From NCBI RefSeq assembly GCF_001053185.1, contig NZ_CSTD01000001.1:372001-436000 (forward strand): a DNA stretch of 64,000 bases, given 5' to 3'. Position numbers and translations under genes: made by a program. Below the pieces are notes generated by a model. That model worked only from the letters and a program-made list of their open reading frames with translations. It was not told the DNA's origin and did not search any database. Shown here piece by piece: positions 18,033 to 26,639 of this stretch. Source of the DNA: Mycobacterium bohemicum DSM 44277 (GTDB lineage: Bacteria > Actinomycetota > Actinomycetes > Mycobacteriales > Mycobacteriaceae). How positions within the stretch are numbered: position 1 is the stretch's first letter; every line of letters starts with the position of its first letter.

Positions 18033-18337
18033 GCGGTCTGACGGGTCACGTCGGGTCGGTTCGGGGTCGAAAAGATCAGGAGGTGGGGCCACATCCGTTT
18101 ACGGACATAGACATGTCGGCTCGGTGAGCTACGAAGAATCATGCATTTGACATGAATTATCTCTGTTGCTAGGAACAGATTATCGCGACCAGCCAGATCA
18201 CACTCGGAGCGCAAAGCCAGTGTCGAAAAGTGCAAACTATGTCGGGAGCTCGACAAAGATGGTGACGATTCCGATGTGCTACGTGACCCCGGAGGCTTCG
18301 CCGCGCCCACACGCCAGCCCAGACAGAGGCTTCTGCG

Positions 18338-18960
18338 GTGCGGGCAGGAGGTTGTGAAGTGGTTGACGACTTCGATGACGCCGCTGTGGTGGCTGGCACG
18401 GCGCAGCGGGTCGGTCGGTTCCGGTTTTTCCTTGATGGCCAGCGCTGGGAGTGGTCAAAGGCGGTTGCCCGGATGCATGGCTATGAGCCGAGAACGGTGA
18501 CACCGACCACCGAGCTGCTCCTGCTGCACAAACATCCCGACGATCGCCAGCAAGTCACGGCTGTTTTGGATCGGGTGCTGCAGGGGGAGCCCTTTAACAG
18601 TCGGCACCGCATCATTGACACGGCCGGGCATACCCGCTTTGTGGTCGTGGTGGGTGACAGCATGGTCGACGAGTCGGGTTCGGTCATCGGCACTTCGGGG
18701 TTTTACCTGGATGTCACCACGGGCGATTCGGGAGGACATCACCACGACGATCTCGGAGACGGCGGTTGCGCGGGGGCAGATTAATCAGGCCCACACAGGT
18801 GTTCATCGTCGCCTACGGCGCTCGGGCCGCGCGCCTTCGATATCTTGGTGGCTGTTCCCAGGCGACCAACATCAAATTTCGACAATGGCGTGACCCTGCC
18901 CGATCGACTGGCCCGAGTCGATCACGCACTGTTCAGCATCGACTTGCACCACCTGCGGCC
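18338..18960 (+). pseudogene. PAS-ANTAR regulator, frameshifted remnant
   Basis: The first 130 codons are intact and typical of mycobacterial PAS-ANTAR proteins: QRVGRFRFFLDGQRWEWS, VARMHGYEPRTVTPTTELLL, HKHPDDR, GTSGFYLDVT. The continuation is spread over all three frames: EDITTTISETAVARGQINQA in one, VFIVAYGARAAR and SQATNIKFRQ in a second, AFDILVA and LPDRLARVDHALFSI in a third. At least three single-base changes have broken the RNA-binding ANTAR domain. The intact ancestor would have been an antitermination regulator responding to a PAS signal. The exact ends are approximate. Confidence 0.8.
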
Positions 18961-19131
18961 CGTCCGACGCCTGCAGGGCCGTTCGACGTAGCCAGGTTCT
19001 CGGGAGACGACCGCCTACCGGCCCAGGCCGTGCTTTCAGCGCAAACCTGCCCTTACAGCTTGTGGAAGTTTTCCGCTTGTGTTATCAGAAATATATGTCT
19101 GCAGCCATCGATCGTTATCCCTGATCGGGAG

Positions 19132-19668
19132 GTGGAGTCCCAACACCGCAGTAACGGTGAACTGGCGTCGGCAGCGACGGCCTGGGCCGAAGATCTGCCC
19201 GCGGCGGCTCGCGCGGCAACAGAGGCTTTTGTTTATTTGATGCGCCAATACCGGGTGCGCCCCTATGACATCGCCACGACTTGTAGTTCACGATTCGCGG
19301 ATCGCGACGCGCCGCCCGCAGGGCGCTCTCACTTTGAGATCGTGTGCCATTTCGACGTGGCGGCACCATTTTGGCCCTTGACCGCCGACGCCGATCAGGT
19401 CTGCGGTTACGCCATTAGCTCCGATGGGCACTGCATCCGGTATGAGCGAACGTCCTTCTCAATAAGCCCGTATGCCTTCGGGTTTATTGAGCAGCGGGCT
19501 GAATTCGCCCCCGGCTGCCGAGAAGTGATCCGCCGCGCGACAGCAAGCAACCCTGCCTTCGTGTGCAAGGTGCTGCCTGCCCGCTCCGCTGTTCATGTTA
19601 TCGCGAAGTATCTGATTGATGCAGCAGTGACACTAATCGAACGCCGCGGGCCCTTGGCGGTCGAGTAA
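19132..19668 (+). CDS. Hypothetical protein in decayed region
   Basis: About 178 residues from GTG 19132, which has GGGAGG immediately upstream; the frame is open further back, so the start is uncertain. Not recognised. It has an Ala-rich helical N-terminus, then a Cys-containing alpha/beta region (FEIVCHFDVAAPFWPLTADA, VCGYAISSDGHCIRYE) and no membrane segment. It follows the PAS-ANTAR remnant and ends just before the broken MFS copy. Its length and steady codon pattern suggest a real gene, but a chance frame is not excluded. Confidence 0.45.
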   Translation: MESQHRSNGELASAATAWAEDLPAAARAATEAFVYLMRQYRVRPYDIATTCSSRFADRDAPPAGRSHFEIVCHFDVAAPFWPLTADADQVCGYAISSDGHCIRYERTSFSISPYAFGFIEQRAEFAPGCREVIRRATASNPAFVCKVLPARSAVHVIAKYLIDAAVTLIERRGPLAVE

Positions 19669-19689
19669 ATTATCGGGTGGGGTGCAGTG

Positions 19690-20050
19690 GGGCCAATGAC
19701 CAGGCCGATTGGGTCGAGATGTGATCGGACAGCCTTACTTGCCGTCAACTTCTTTATGGCCGACATGTCGGCCGGCATGGGCCCGTTTTTGGTGTGGTGT
19801 TGCAGAGTCGTGGTTGGGGCACCGCCGCTACCGGTATGGTGGTCACCCTGGGTGCCATTGTTGGCATGGTCGCGGTCGCACCGGCGGGAGCGCTGGTTGA
19901 TGCGACCACGCGCAAGCGGGCCTGTGTCGTCGCCGTCGGCGCGTGCACGGTGACGGCCTCTGCGCTGATCCTCTCGGCGCGACAGTTTTGGGTCATCGGT
20001 GCTGCGCAGGCCGCCATGTGTATTGCTGGGGTGACGATGGTGGCGTCCGG
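19690..20050 (+). pseudogene. MFS transporter copy 2, 5' fragment
   Basis: Encodes LLAVNFFMADMSAGMGPFL, then after a one-base loss near 19790 continues in another frame with SRGWGTAATGMVVTLGAIVG, APAGALVDATTRKRA and ARQFWVIGAAQAAMC. It matches the N-terminal third of the intact MFS protein encoded at 26640-27896 at most positions. It is cut by the IS256-family element at about 20045. Confidence 0.82.
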
Positions 20051-21524
20051 AATCCGGTGTAAATGAGGCCGATGAAGGTTCTGGCTTCGGTGGTTGATGT
20101 GACGCCGTGGCGCTGGCGGTTTCGGTGGTGTTGTTTGGGCAGTCCTGGTTGTGCTGGGGTCGCAGTTGGCGGGGTGGTTGCAGCAGGCTGCGGCGTAGGT
20201 CTTGCAGTTGACGCAGCCCCGCGGGGGTCATGGCGAGGCCGCGCCAGCCGCGGGAGGCGCGGTCGAGGACAGCCCAGGCGATGCTGATGCAGCTGGTTTC
20301 TCCGGGGAAGCGGCCGATTACCTTTGCGCGGCGCCGTGTTTCACCGAAGGTGCGTTCGATGAAGTTCGAGTGGCGGATGCGGTGATGGTGTTCGGCCGGG
20401 AACCTCAGATAGGCGGTCAGGCCTTCGCGATCGGTCAGCACGATCTTCATCGCCGCCGGATACGTGGTGCCGTAACGCTCGGCGAACGCGGTCAGCCGGG
20501 CGTCGACGAGCTCGACCAGGCGCGGACCGGGCCCGGTGTTGACCTCGGCGGTGTCAAAGCAGGCCCAGTAGCCGTCGCGGATCTCGGCCTGCATCCCGGC
20601 GGGGATCTTGACCAGAATATTGCGTAGCCGGTGGATGAGGCAGCGTTGCCGCAGCGCGGCCGGCAAGACCTGCTCGATCGCGGCAATCAGGCCGGCCGCG
20701 CCGTCGGAGATGACCAGCAGCGGGCACCCCAAGCCCCTGTCGCGCAGGTCGGTCAAGAAATCGGCCCAGGCGTCGGTCGACTCGCCGGCACCAGGGGCCA
20801 GGCCGACGAAGACGGGTTTGCCGTCGGTGGTGATGCCCCAGCCGGCCAAGACCGGCTCGGCCGGCGAGCCAGGATGTATCCGGAAGAACGACGCATCCAA
20901 GAACAGGTAGTCCAGCACCACCTCGTCGAGCCTCCGCGCCGCCCAGCTGTCGTACTCGGTCTTGATCGCCTGGCATACCTCGACACCGTTGATTTCGAGA
21001 TCGCGGCCTGATCACCGAGCGCGTCGGCCAGGGTGGCCTCCACATCGCGCACCGACAACCCCCGCACGAATGAGGCGATCACCAGCGACTCCAGTGCGTT
21101 GGTCTTGGTGACGTGCTTGCCGAACAATCGCGAAGCGAACGCGGTGGTCGTGTCACGCAGCTTAGGCCGCTCCAAAGTGACCGGGCCGGCGGTGGTCTTG
21201 ACCGTCACCGGCTGATAGCCGTTGCGTGACCCGGGCTGGGCATCCGGTGCCGCGGCGGCGCGCTGGCAGCGCTCCCGGCCCAGGAACTCGGTCACCTCGG
21301 CCTCCAGCGCGGCCTGCATCAGCAACTGCGCGCCGAGGCGGGCCACCTCCTCCAAGATGTCGGGCAGCTCACGATCGGAGGCGAACAGCTCGTCGATCTT
21401 GGCGCGAACACGATCGGTCGGTGATACTCGTGCAGGCACGGGCGTAGGTCCTTTCACTTCGATGACTTGGCGGTCTCGAAGCAGAACCTACGCCCGGCCC
21501 CCTTTTACACCGGCTTTCGGACGC
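20043..21524. mobile_element. IS256-family insertion sequence
   Basis: About 1.48 kb. The ends are imperfect inverted repeats: left GCGTCCGGAATCCGGTGTAA, right (reverse complement) GCGTCCGAAAGCCGGTGTAA, differing at three of twenty positions. The element carries one Mutator/IS256-type transposase in the minus direction and interrupts an MFS gene. A target duplication could not be identified because both flanks have diverged. Whether the outermost GCGTCCG belongs to the element or to its target is open. Confidence 0.82.
20050..21457 (-). pseudogene. IS256-family transposase, single frameshift
   Basis: The N-terminal part (from 21457) reads VTEFLGRERCQRAAAA, GSRNGYQPVTVKTTAGPVTL and FVRGLSVRDVEATLADALG. 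The catalytic part continues in another frame with LDEVVLDYLFLDASFFRIHP (first Asp), GCPLLVISDGAAGLIAAIEQ (second Asp), RQRCLIHRLRNIL and the final NFIERTFGETRRR region with its Glu. One base appears lost near 20990 (at STVSR), so full-length protein is not made unless this is a sequencing slip. The second frame has no stop inside the element and stays open through its terminal repeat. Confidence 0.85.
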
Positions 21525-21702
21525 GACCTCGCCCCGACAGTGATTGGCATCACCCTTGGTGTGGTGGGCCAGGCCGGGTTCACCGGCCAGAACGGTCGCG
21601 ACCAGGCCTGGAATCACGCTGGCAATATGGCCGGTGCTGCGCTGTCGGGGCTGCTGGGCTGGCAGTTCGGGTACCCCGCGGTGTTTTGGTTGGCGGCGGC
21701 CG
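21525..21702 (+). pseudogene. MFS transporter copy 2, internal fragment after the IS
   Basis: The frame reads APTVIGITLGVVGQAGFTGQ, then NGRDQAWNHAGNMAGAALSG and AVFWLAAA, directly continuing the fragment left of the IS and matching the intact MFS protein. It breaks off where an ISL3-type remnant begins, so the C-terminal 230 or so residues are lost. Confidence 0.82.
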
Positions 21703-21869
21703 GCCACAGGCAGGTCGGTCAATGGCCGCGTCACGGTGTCGCGATACCTGCCGTCGCGCCCACAGTCCGGACAACGCGGATTCCTCACCACGGGGGTGCA
21801 GAAGATCGTGGTCTGGGTGTCGTCGACGGCGGCGTCGGTGATCGTCACCCCCAACTCGATCGTGCGCAT
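21700..21869 (-). pseudogene. ISL3-family transposase, N-terminal remnant
   Basis: From ATG 21869: MRTIELGVTITDAAVDD, then NPRCPDCGRDGRYRDTVTRP and LTDLPVAGR, the zinc-binding N-terminus usual for ISL3/IS1096-type transposases (CPDCG pair). The sequence then joins the MFS fragment; the catalytic domain is absent. Confidence 0.72.
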
Positions 21870-22245
21870 GATCGTGTCGGCAACAACAGAGCGCGGGCAG
21901 GCATTGGCCTCGCGCAACGGGTCCCCTCGGTGGTGTTGGTGGAGCTTGGTGTAGGAACCCGCATCGTCACCCACCGAGGGCCCGCCTCAGCTCACCGACA
22001 CGACACCCTTCCCCAGCGTTCCGCTAACCACCGGTGCACGCTCGATCACGAAGAGCCGGTTTGGCCGCGGCGCCAGCTCGTGAGTGGTGCTGGCTAACGC
22101 TGATTCGTCTCGCGATCGGTGGTGATCGCGCTCGGCTTTTAGGCACTCAGCAACGGGCCTCGTTGCGGCCGTCGTCGTGTGTGTGGCGGGCGGGGTGTCG
22201 GTGACGGTTGGGGTGTGTGGCGGGCGCGTGCACAGCGGGCCATAA
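21870..22245. other. Non-coding stretch left of the CIRCE element
   Basis: About 375 bp with no credible gene. It probably contains the outer end of the ISL3 remnant; terminal repeats were not recognised. Confidence 0.45.
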
Positions 22246-22272
22246 TTAGCACTCAAGGAATCGAAGTGCTAA
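22246..22272. promoter_or_regulatory. CIRCE element (HrcA operator)
   Basis: TTAGCACTC-N9-AAGTGCTAA matches the CIRCE consensus TTAGCACTC-N9-GAGTGCTAA at 17 of 18 arm positions. It stands 33 bp before the GTG of the glycosyltransferase gene, so heat-shock repressor HrcA is expected to control the operon. In mycobacteria CIRCE is otherwise known upstream of groEL genes. Confidence 0.88.
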
Positions 22273-22305
22273 CGCTTGTGGATGTTGGGAAAGGAGGAAA
22301 TCCGA

Positions 22306-23484
22306 GTGCGCAGCATCGATTTCGTGCAGGGTGTGTCGACGCATTCTCGGCCCGATGGTCGGGCCCGGCGGTTGCGGATTGTGCAGGTGGCGCCGCCGTA
22401 TTTCGACGTTCCGCCGAAGGGCTATGGGGGTGTGGAGGCGGTGCTTGCTGATCTTGTGGATGCTTTGGTTGCTCGTGGGCATGAGGTGACGGTGTTGGGG
22501 GCTGGTGAGTCGGGCACGGCGGCGCGGTTTGTGTCGTTGTGGGATCGCACGATTCCGGATCGGCTTGGTGAGCCCTATCCGGAGGTCATGCATGCATTGA
22601 AGGTTCGTAACGCCGTCGCGGACCTCGCGGCGGATCAGGGCGTCGATATCGTGCACGATCACACCTTTGCCGGTGTGCTCAACGTGCCCGTCTACCGGGG
22701 GCTGGGCTTGACGACGGTGGTGACGGTGCACGGCCCCATTGATGCCGATCTGTACCCGTACTATCGCGGATTGGGTGCAGACGTGGCGTTGGTGGCGATC
22801 AGCGATCGCCAGCGCGAATTGGCCCCGGACCTGAATTGGGTTGGGCGCGTGCATAACGCGCTGGAGGTCGAGCAGTGGCCGTTTGAAACCGACAAGGGCG
22901 ACTATGCGTTGTTCTTGGGCCGTTTCGCCCCGTATAAGGGTGCGCACCTGGCCGTGCAGGCCGCCCACGAGGCGGGCGTGCCGCTGGTGTTGGCGGGCAA
23001 GTGCTCGGAAGCGTCGGAGAAGGCCTACTTCGATCAGCGGGTGCGTCCGCTGCTGACCGGCAGCGATCACGTGTTCGGTGAGGCTGACGCGGTCAGCAAG
23101 CGCAAGCTGCTCGCCGGTGCGCGGTGTTTACTGTTTCCGGTTCAGTGGGAGGAACCGTTTGGGATCGTGATGATCGAGGCGATGGCCTGTGGCACGCCAG
23201 TGGTGGCGTTGCGCGGCGGAGCGGTGGCTGAGGTTCTCATCGATGGAGTCACCGGTGTGATTTGTGAGCAGCCGGCTGAGCTGCCGGCCGCGATCGAGCG
23301 GGCGGGCAGTCTTGACCCGCACGCGTGTCGTCGGCATGTCGCGGCGAACTTCGATGTGGCGCAGTTGGGTTCGGGCTACGAGCGGATCTATCGCCGGCTG
23401 CTGTACGGCGAAGAGATTACTCGGGCGGCGAGCAACCCGATATCCCGGCGGCGTGAGTCGACGGATGAGATGGTCACCGCATGA
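22306..23484 (+). CDS. GT4-family glycosyltransferase
   Basis: 392 residues of GT-B fold. The N-domain opens LRIVQVAPPYFDVPPKGYGG, with HDHTFAGVL; the C-domain has YALFLGRFAPYKGAHLAV and the donor-binding EX7E motif in EEPFGIVMIEAMACGTPVVA. GTG 22306 is chosen because AAAGGAGG lies about 8 bp upstream. Acceptor and donor are not known. It overlaps the next gene, a glycogen-debranching-type enzyme, by ATGA, so both probably act on one storage or trehalose-type glycan. Controlled by the CIRCE element just upstream (inferred). Confidence 0.9.
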   Translation: MRSIDFVQGVSTHSRPDGRARRLRIVQVAPPYFDVPPKGYGGVEAVLADLVDALVARGHEVTVLGAGESGTAARFVSLWDRTIPDRLGEPYPEVMHALKVRNAVADLAADQGVDIVHDHTFAGVLNVPVYRGLGLTTVVTVHGPIDADLYPYYRGLGADVALVAISDRQRELAPDLNWVGRVHNALEVEQWPFETDKGDYALFLGRFAPYKGAHLAVQAAHEAGVPLVLAGKCSEASEKAYFDQRVRPLLTGSDHVFGEADAVSKRKLLAGARCLLFPVQWEEPFGIVMIEAMACGTPVVALRGGAVAEVLIDGVTGVICEQPAELPAAIERAGSLDPHACRRHVAANFDVAQLGSGYERIYRRLLYGEEITRAASNPISRRRESTDEMVTA

Positions 23485-25610
23485 GTGACGCGCCCGCGGC
23501 GTTCAACACCAGTGCGCCGGCGCGTCTGGGGGCCGGCGCTGACACCGTCACCCTGGTGGAGGGGTCGACGTTTTGCCTGTCCGATTGTCTCGGCGACGTG
23601 GTCGCGGGCCGCGCGCATGGGTTGTTCTTCCGCGACGCGCGGGTGTTGTCTCGGTGGGAGCTTCGGGTCGACGGCCAGCCGCCCGAACCGCTGTCGGTGC
23701 AGCCGTCGGCGGGGTTTGCCGCGCAATTCGTGTTGCGCCGCGCCCCGCGCGGCGGCCAGGCCGACAGCACACTTCTGCTGGTTCGGGAGCGGCTGGTGGC
23801 CGACGGGTTGCGCGAGACCATCTCGGTGGAAAACCTCGACCACGAACCCACCGTGGTGGTGTTGCAGTTGCACGTCGACGCCGATTTCGCGGACCTATTC
23901 GCCGTCAAGGAGGGCCGCGCGGCGCGCGGTGGCGCCGAGGTGGCCGCCATCGACGGTGAACTGGTGCTGTTGGAGTGGGGCGATCGGGTCCGCGGCCTGC
24001 GGGTGACCGCCTCGGGGGAGCCGGTGGTGGCACCGGGGTGGCTGACCTGGCGGGTGGTGGTGGCTGCCGGCCAGCGCTGGCACACCGAGATCCTCGCCGA
24101 GCCGACGTGGGCCAACAACACCGTGCGAACCCGATTCCGTCGCGGCGAGAACCTGCAGTCCAGTGCCCCGGCGCGCAAACTGGAGGCCTGGCGGCACACC
24201 GCGACCACCGTGGAGGCGGGTCATCGCGTGCTCACCGAGGTGCTGCGGCAAACCGAAAGCGACCTGGGCGCGCTGCTGATGCATGACGAGAGCGGTCAGG
24301 GTCGTTCGTTCGTGGCCGCCGGAGCGCCCTGGTTCATGACGTTGTTCGGCCGCGACAGCCTGCTGACCGCGTGGATGGCGTTGCCGCTGGACGTCGGATT
24401 GTCGGTGGGCACCTTGCAGCAGCTTGCCGCGGTGCAGGGCCGGCGGGTGGACCTGATCACCGAGGAAGAGCCGGGGCGGATCATGCATGAGATCCGCCGC
24501 GGCCCGGCCAGCACCGACGTGCTGGGTGGCGCCGTCTACTACGGGTCGGTCGACGCCACCGTGCTGTTTGTGATGCTGTTGGCCGAAGCGTGGCGGTGGG
24601 GCGCCGACCCGTCAGTGGTACGCTCGCTGCTGCCGGCCGCTGATGCGGCGCTGTCGTGGGCCCAGCGTTACGGCGATCGTGATGGTGACGGGTTTATCGA
24701 GTACCAGCGCGCCACCGACCGTGGCCTGATCAACCAGGGCTGGAAAGACAGCTTCGATGGCATCAACGACGCCACCGGCCGCACCGCCGAGCCGCCGATC
24801 GCGCTGTGCGAGGTGCAGGGCTATCACTACGCGGCCCTGCTGGCGCGCGCCGAGCTGGCCGAGGCATTCGACGACCCCACGGGAGCCGGGCAGCTGCGCG
24901 AGCGCGCCCAGGCGTTGCGCACGCGGTTCCTCGAGGCGTTCTGGTTGCCGCAGCGCGGCTGGTACGCGGTGGCCCTGGACCGGCGCAAACAGCCCGTCGA
25001 TGCGTTGACCAGCAACGTCGCGCACTGCCTATGGACCGGTATCGCCACCGATGAGCACGCCGCAACGCTGGTCAAACACCTGGCATCCGGTGAGATGGAT
25101 AGCGGGTTCGGGCTGCGCACCCTGGCCACCACGATGGGCGCTTACAACCCGATGAGCTACCACAACGGCGCCATCTGGCCGCACGACACCGCGATCGCGG
25201 TGGCCGGGCTGCTGCGCTACCCGCATGTGCGCGAAGCCCACGTCCTAGCCCACCGGTTGGCTAACGGCCTGCTGGATGCCGCCGACGCGTTCGGCACCCG
25301 GCTGCCTGAGCTGTACTGCGGATTTCCCCGGTCGCAGTTCGGTTCACCGATCCCGTACCCCACCTCGTGCTCACCGCAAGCCTGGTCCAGCGCCGCGCCG
25401 GTCCTGCTGCTCAGATCGTTGCTGGGACTCGAACCGCACGTGCCGGCGCGCCAGATAGCGGTCACACCGCATCTGCCCGAGGCGTGGGGCCGCGTCGTGC
25501 TGACCGACCTGCGCCTGGGAGACGCCAGCATCGATCTGGAAGCCGAGGGTGACACGGTCAAAATACATCGGATGCCCGAGGACTGGCAGCTGCTCAGCTC
25601 CTCAGCATGA
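23481..25610 (+). CDS. Glycogen debranching enzyme-like protein (amylo-alpha-1,6-glucosidase)
   Basis: 709 residues. The N-terminal 300 residues match the bacterial debranching N-domain (FCLSDCLGDVV, GLFFRDARVLSRWELRVDG). The C-terminal (alpha/alpha)6 barrel, COG3408-like, has PWFMTLFGRDSLLTAWMALP, GSVDATVLFV, LINQGWKDSFDGI and YHNGAIWPHDTAIAV. Expected to hydrolyse alpha-1,6 branches of an alpha-glucan in the cytosol. The ATG overlaps the GT4 stop by 4 bp; no signal peptide. It is the second gene of the CIRCE-controlled pair and is followed about 150 bp later by the convergent hsp20. Confidence 0.9.
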   Translation: MSDAPAAFNTSAPARLGAGADTVTLVEGSTFCLSDCLGDVVAGRAHGLFFRDARVLSRWELRVDGQPPEPLSVQPSAGFAAQFVLRRAPRGGQADSTLLLVRERLVADGLRETISVENLDHEPTVVVLQLHVDADFADLFAVKEGRAARGGAEVAAIDGELVLLEWGDRVRGLRVTASGEPVVAPGWLTWRVVVAAGQRWHTEILAEPTWANNTVRTRFRRGENLQSSAPARKLEAWRHTATTVEAGHRVLTEVLRQTESDLGALLMHDESGQGRSFVAAGAPWFMTLFGRDSLLTAWMALPLDVGLSVGTLQQLAAVQGRRVDLITEEEPGRIMHEIRRGPASTDVLGGAVYYGSVDATVLFVMLLAEAWRWGADPSVVRSLLPAADAALSWAQRYGDRDGDGFIEYQRATDRGLINQGWKDSFDGINDATGRTAEPPIALCEVQGYHYAALLARAELAEAFDDPTGAGQLRERAQALRTRFLEAFWLPQRGWYAVALDRRKQPVDALTSNVAHCLWTGIATDEHAATLVKHLASGEMDSGFGLRTLATTMGAYNPMSYHNGAIWPHDTAIAVAGLLRYPHVREAHVLAHRLANGLLDAADAFGTRLPELYCGFPRSQFGSPIPYPTSCSPQAWSSAAPVLLLRSLLGLEPHVPARQIAVTPHLPEAWGRVVLTDLRLGDASIDLEAEGDTVKIHRMPEDWQLLSSSA

Positions 25611-25761
25611 CCCAGGTATCGCCGCGCTCGCTCCGTGCGCGGCACCGCCTGATCCGTAATCATCTGATGGTGTGGATTCGCTGCTGCCACAACGCCGCCC
25701 CCGACATGCGCACACAGACCCGCAGCGGGTATTGCCCGCCGCGGGTGCCGCAACCAGCGTC

Positions 25762-26223
25762 CTAGGCGGTTTCTGTGGGTGATTGCACGACTTGGCCTTC
25801 GATGACGTGTGGTGCCGCGCCGTGGGCGACCTCGATGCGGCGCGGCTTGGCCCCTTCGGCCAGCGGGATGCTGACGGTGAGCACCCCGTTTTCGTACGTC
25901 GCGCTGATCACTGAGGCGTCGATGCCCTCTCCCAGCCACAGATGCCGACGGTATTCGCCGAAGAACCGTTCGGCGGTCAGCCACTGCACCGATTCCTCGG
26001 AGCGGGCGGTGCGCCGCGCCGACACCGTCAGGGTGCCGTTGTCCACGCTGACGTCGATCGACCCCGGATCGACCCCGGGCAAATCGGCGGTCAGCACATA
26101 GTGGTCGTCGATCTTGCACAAGTCCATCGGCATGAACCGAGGACCGCGGCTCGACCCGACCGGCCCGGCCAGCACGTCACGCACCAGAGCGTCGAAATCA
26201 GTGAACGGATCGAAACGCAACAC
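25762..26223 (-). CDS. Small heat-shock protein Hsp20
   Basis: 153-residue holdase chaperone of the alpha-crystallin family, similar to the mycobacterial 18-kDa antigen. It begins VLRFDPFTDFDALVRDVLAG; the alpha-crystallin domain runs from DLCKIDDHYVLTADLPGVDP to YENGVLTVSIPLAEGAKPRR, with the family GVLTVSIP motif. The GTG at 26223 has AGGAGG about 9 bp upstream, which settles the start against a longer frame. Upstream lies GAGCGCTAA, similar to half a CIRCE site, but no complete operator was found. It belongs to the stress cargo of the island. Confidence 0.92.
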   Translation of the reverse strand: MLRFDPFTDFDALVRDVLAGPVGSSRGPRFMPMDLCKIDDHYVLTADLPGVDPGSIDVSVDNGTLTVSARRTARSEESVQWLTAERFFGEYRRHLWLGEGIDASVISATYENGVLTVSIPLAEGAKPRRIEVAHGAAPHVIEGQVVQSPTETA

Positions 26224-26639
26224 AGCAATCCACCTCCTGTCACACTCGGTGCCCGCCACCCTGGCGGGCAGCAAAATTACTGTGCGCCAACAACTTTAGC
26301 GCTCTCACCGGCCCGCTGCCAGACGCCGCCAGGCCCGCCGGCGCGCGGCCCTGCACCGGATACGGGCAACGACCGGTGTGCCAGAGCGGAACTCCATCGC
26401 AGCGCCCCGCAGCCCAGCTTTCACCGCCCCGACACGGGACCGGATGGGATGGTGGATGAGAACTGGTCGGGATTAGGGATGTGACGCGGCGGGAAACGGT
26501 GTTGTCCCGGAAGGCTTTCTCGGCTTCCCCTCCACCGCACACTGGGTGTCACCTCCATGGCAGTGCCCGCGAGCCCCATGGGGCCCCCGGACCATATCGC
26601 CGGGCACGTACCTTCCCCGTGACGGGTTGGATCCCTCGC
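26224..26639. other. Intergenic region upstream of hsp20
   Basis: About 415 bp between hsp20 and the 3' end of the MFS gene. It contains the hsp20 promoter area, including an AT-rich stretch at 26270-26300, and otherwise nothing recognisable. Confidence 0.45.

Larger units (their letters stand above)
17413..18337. other. Gap without convincing gene, contains an att core and a tandem repeat
   Basis: About 0.9 kb between the NLR gene and the PAS-ANTAR pseudogene. It holds the internal attachment-like sequence at 17707 and a two-unit 20-bp repeat at 17993. Short frames are open but none resembles a protein I know or has a persuasive ribosome site. Confidence 0.5.

Noticed and set aside
20753-21457. 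Programmed frameshift in the IS transposase
   Set aside because: IS256-family elements make transposase from one frame, and no slippery run or downstream structure is visible at 20990; simple mutation or a base error is more likely.
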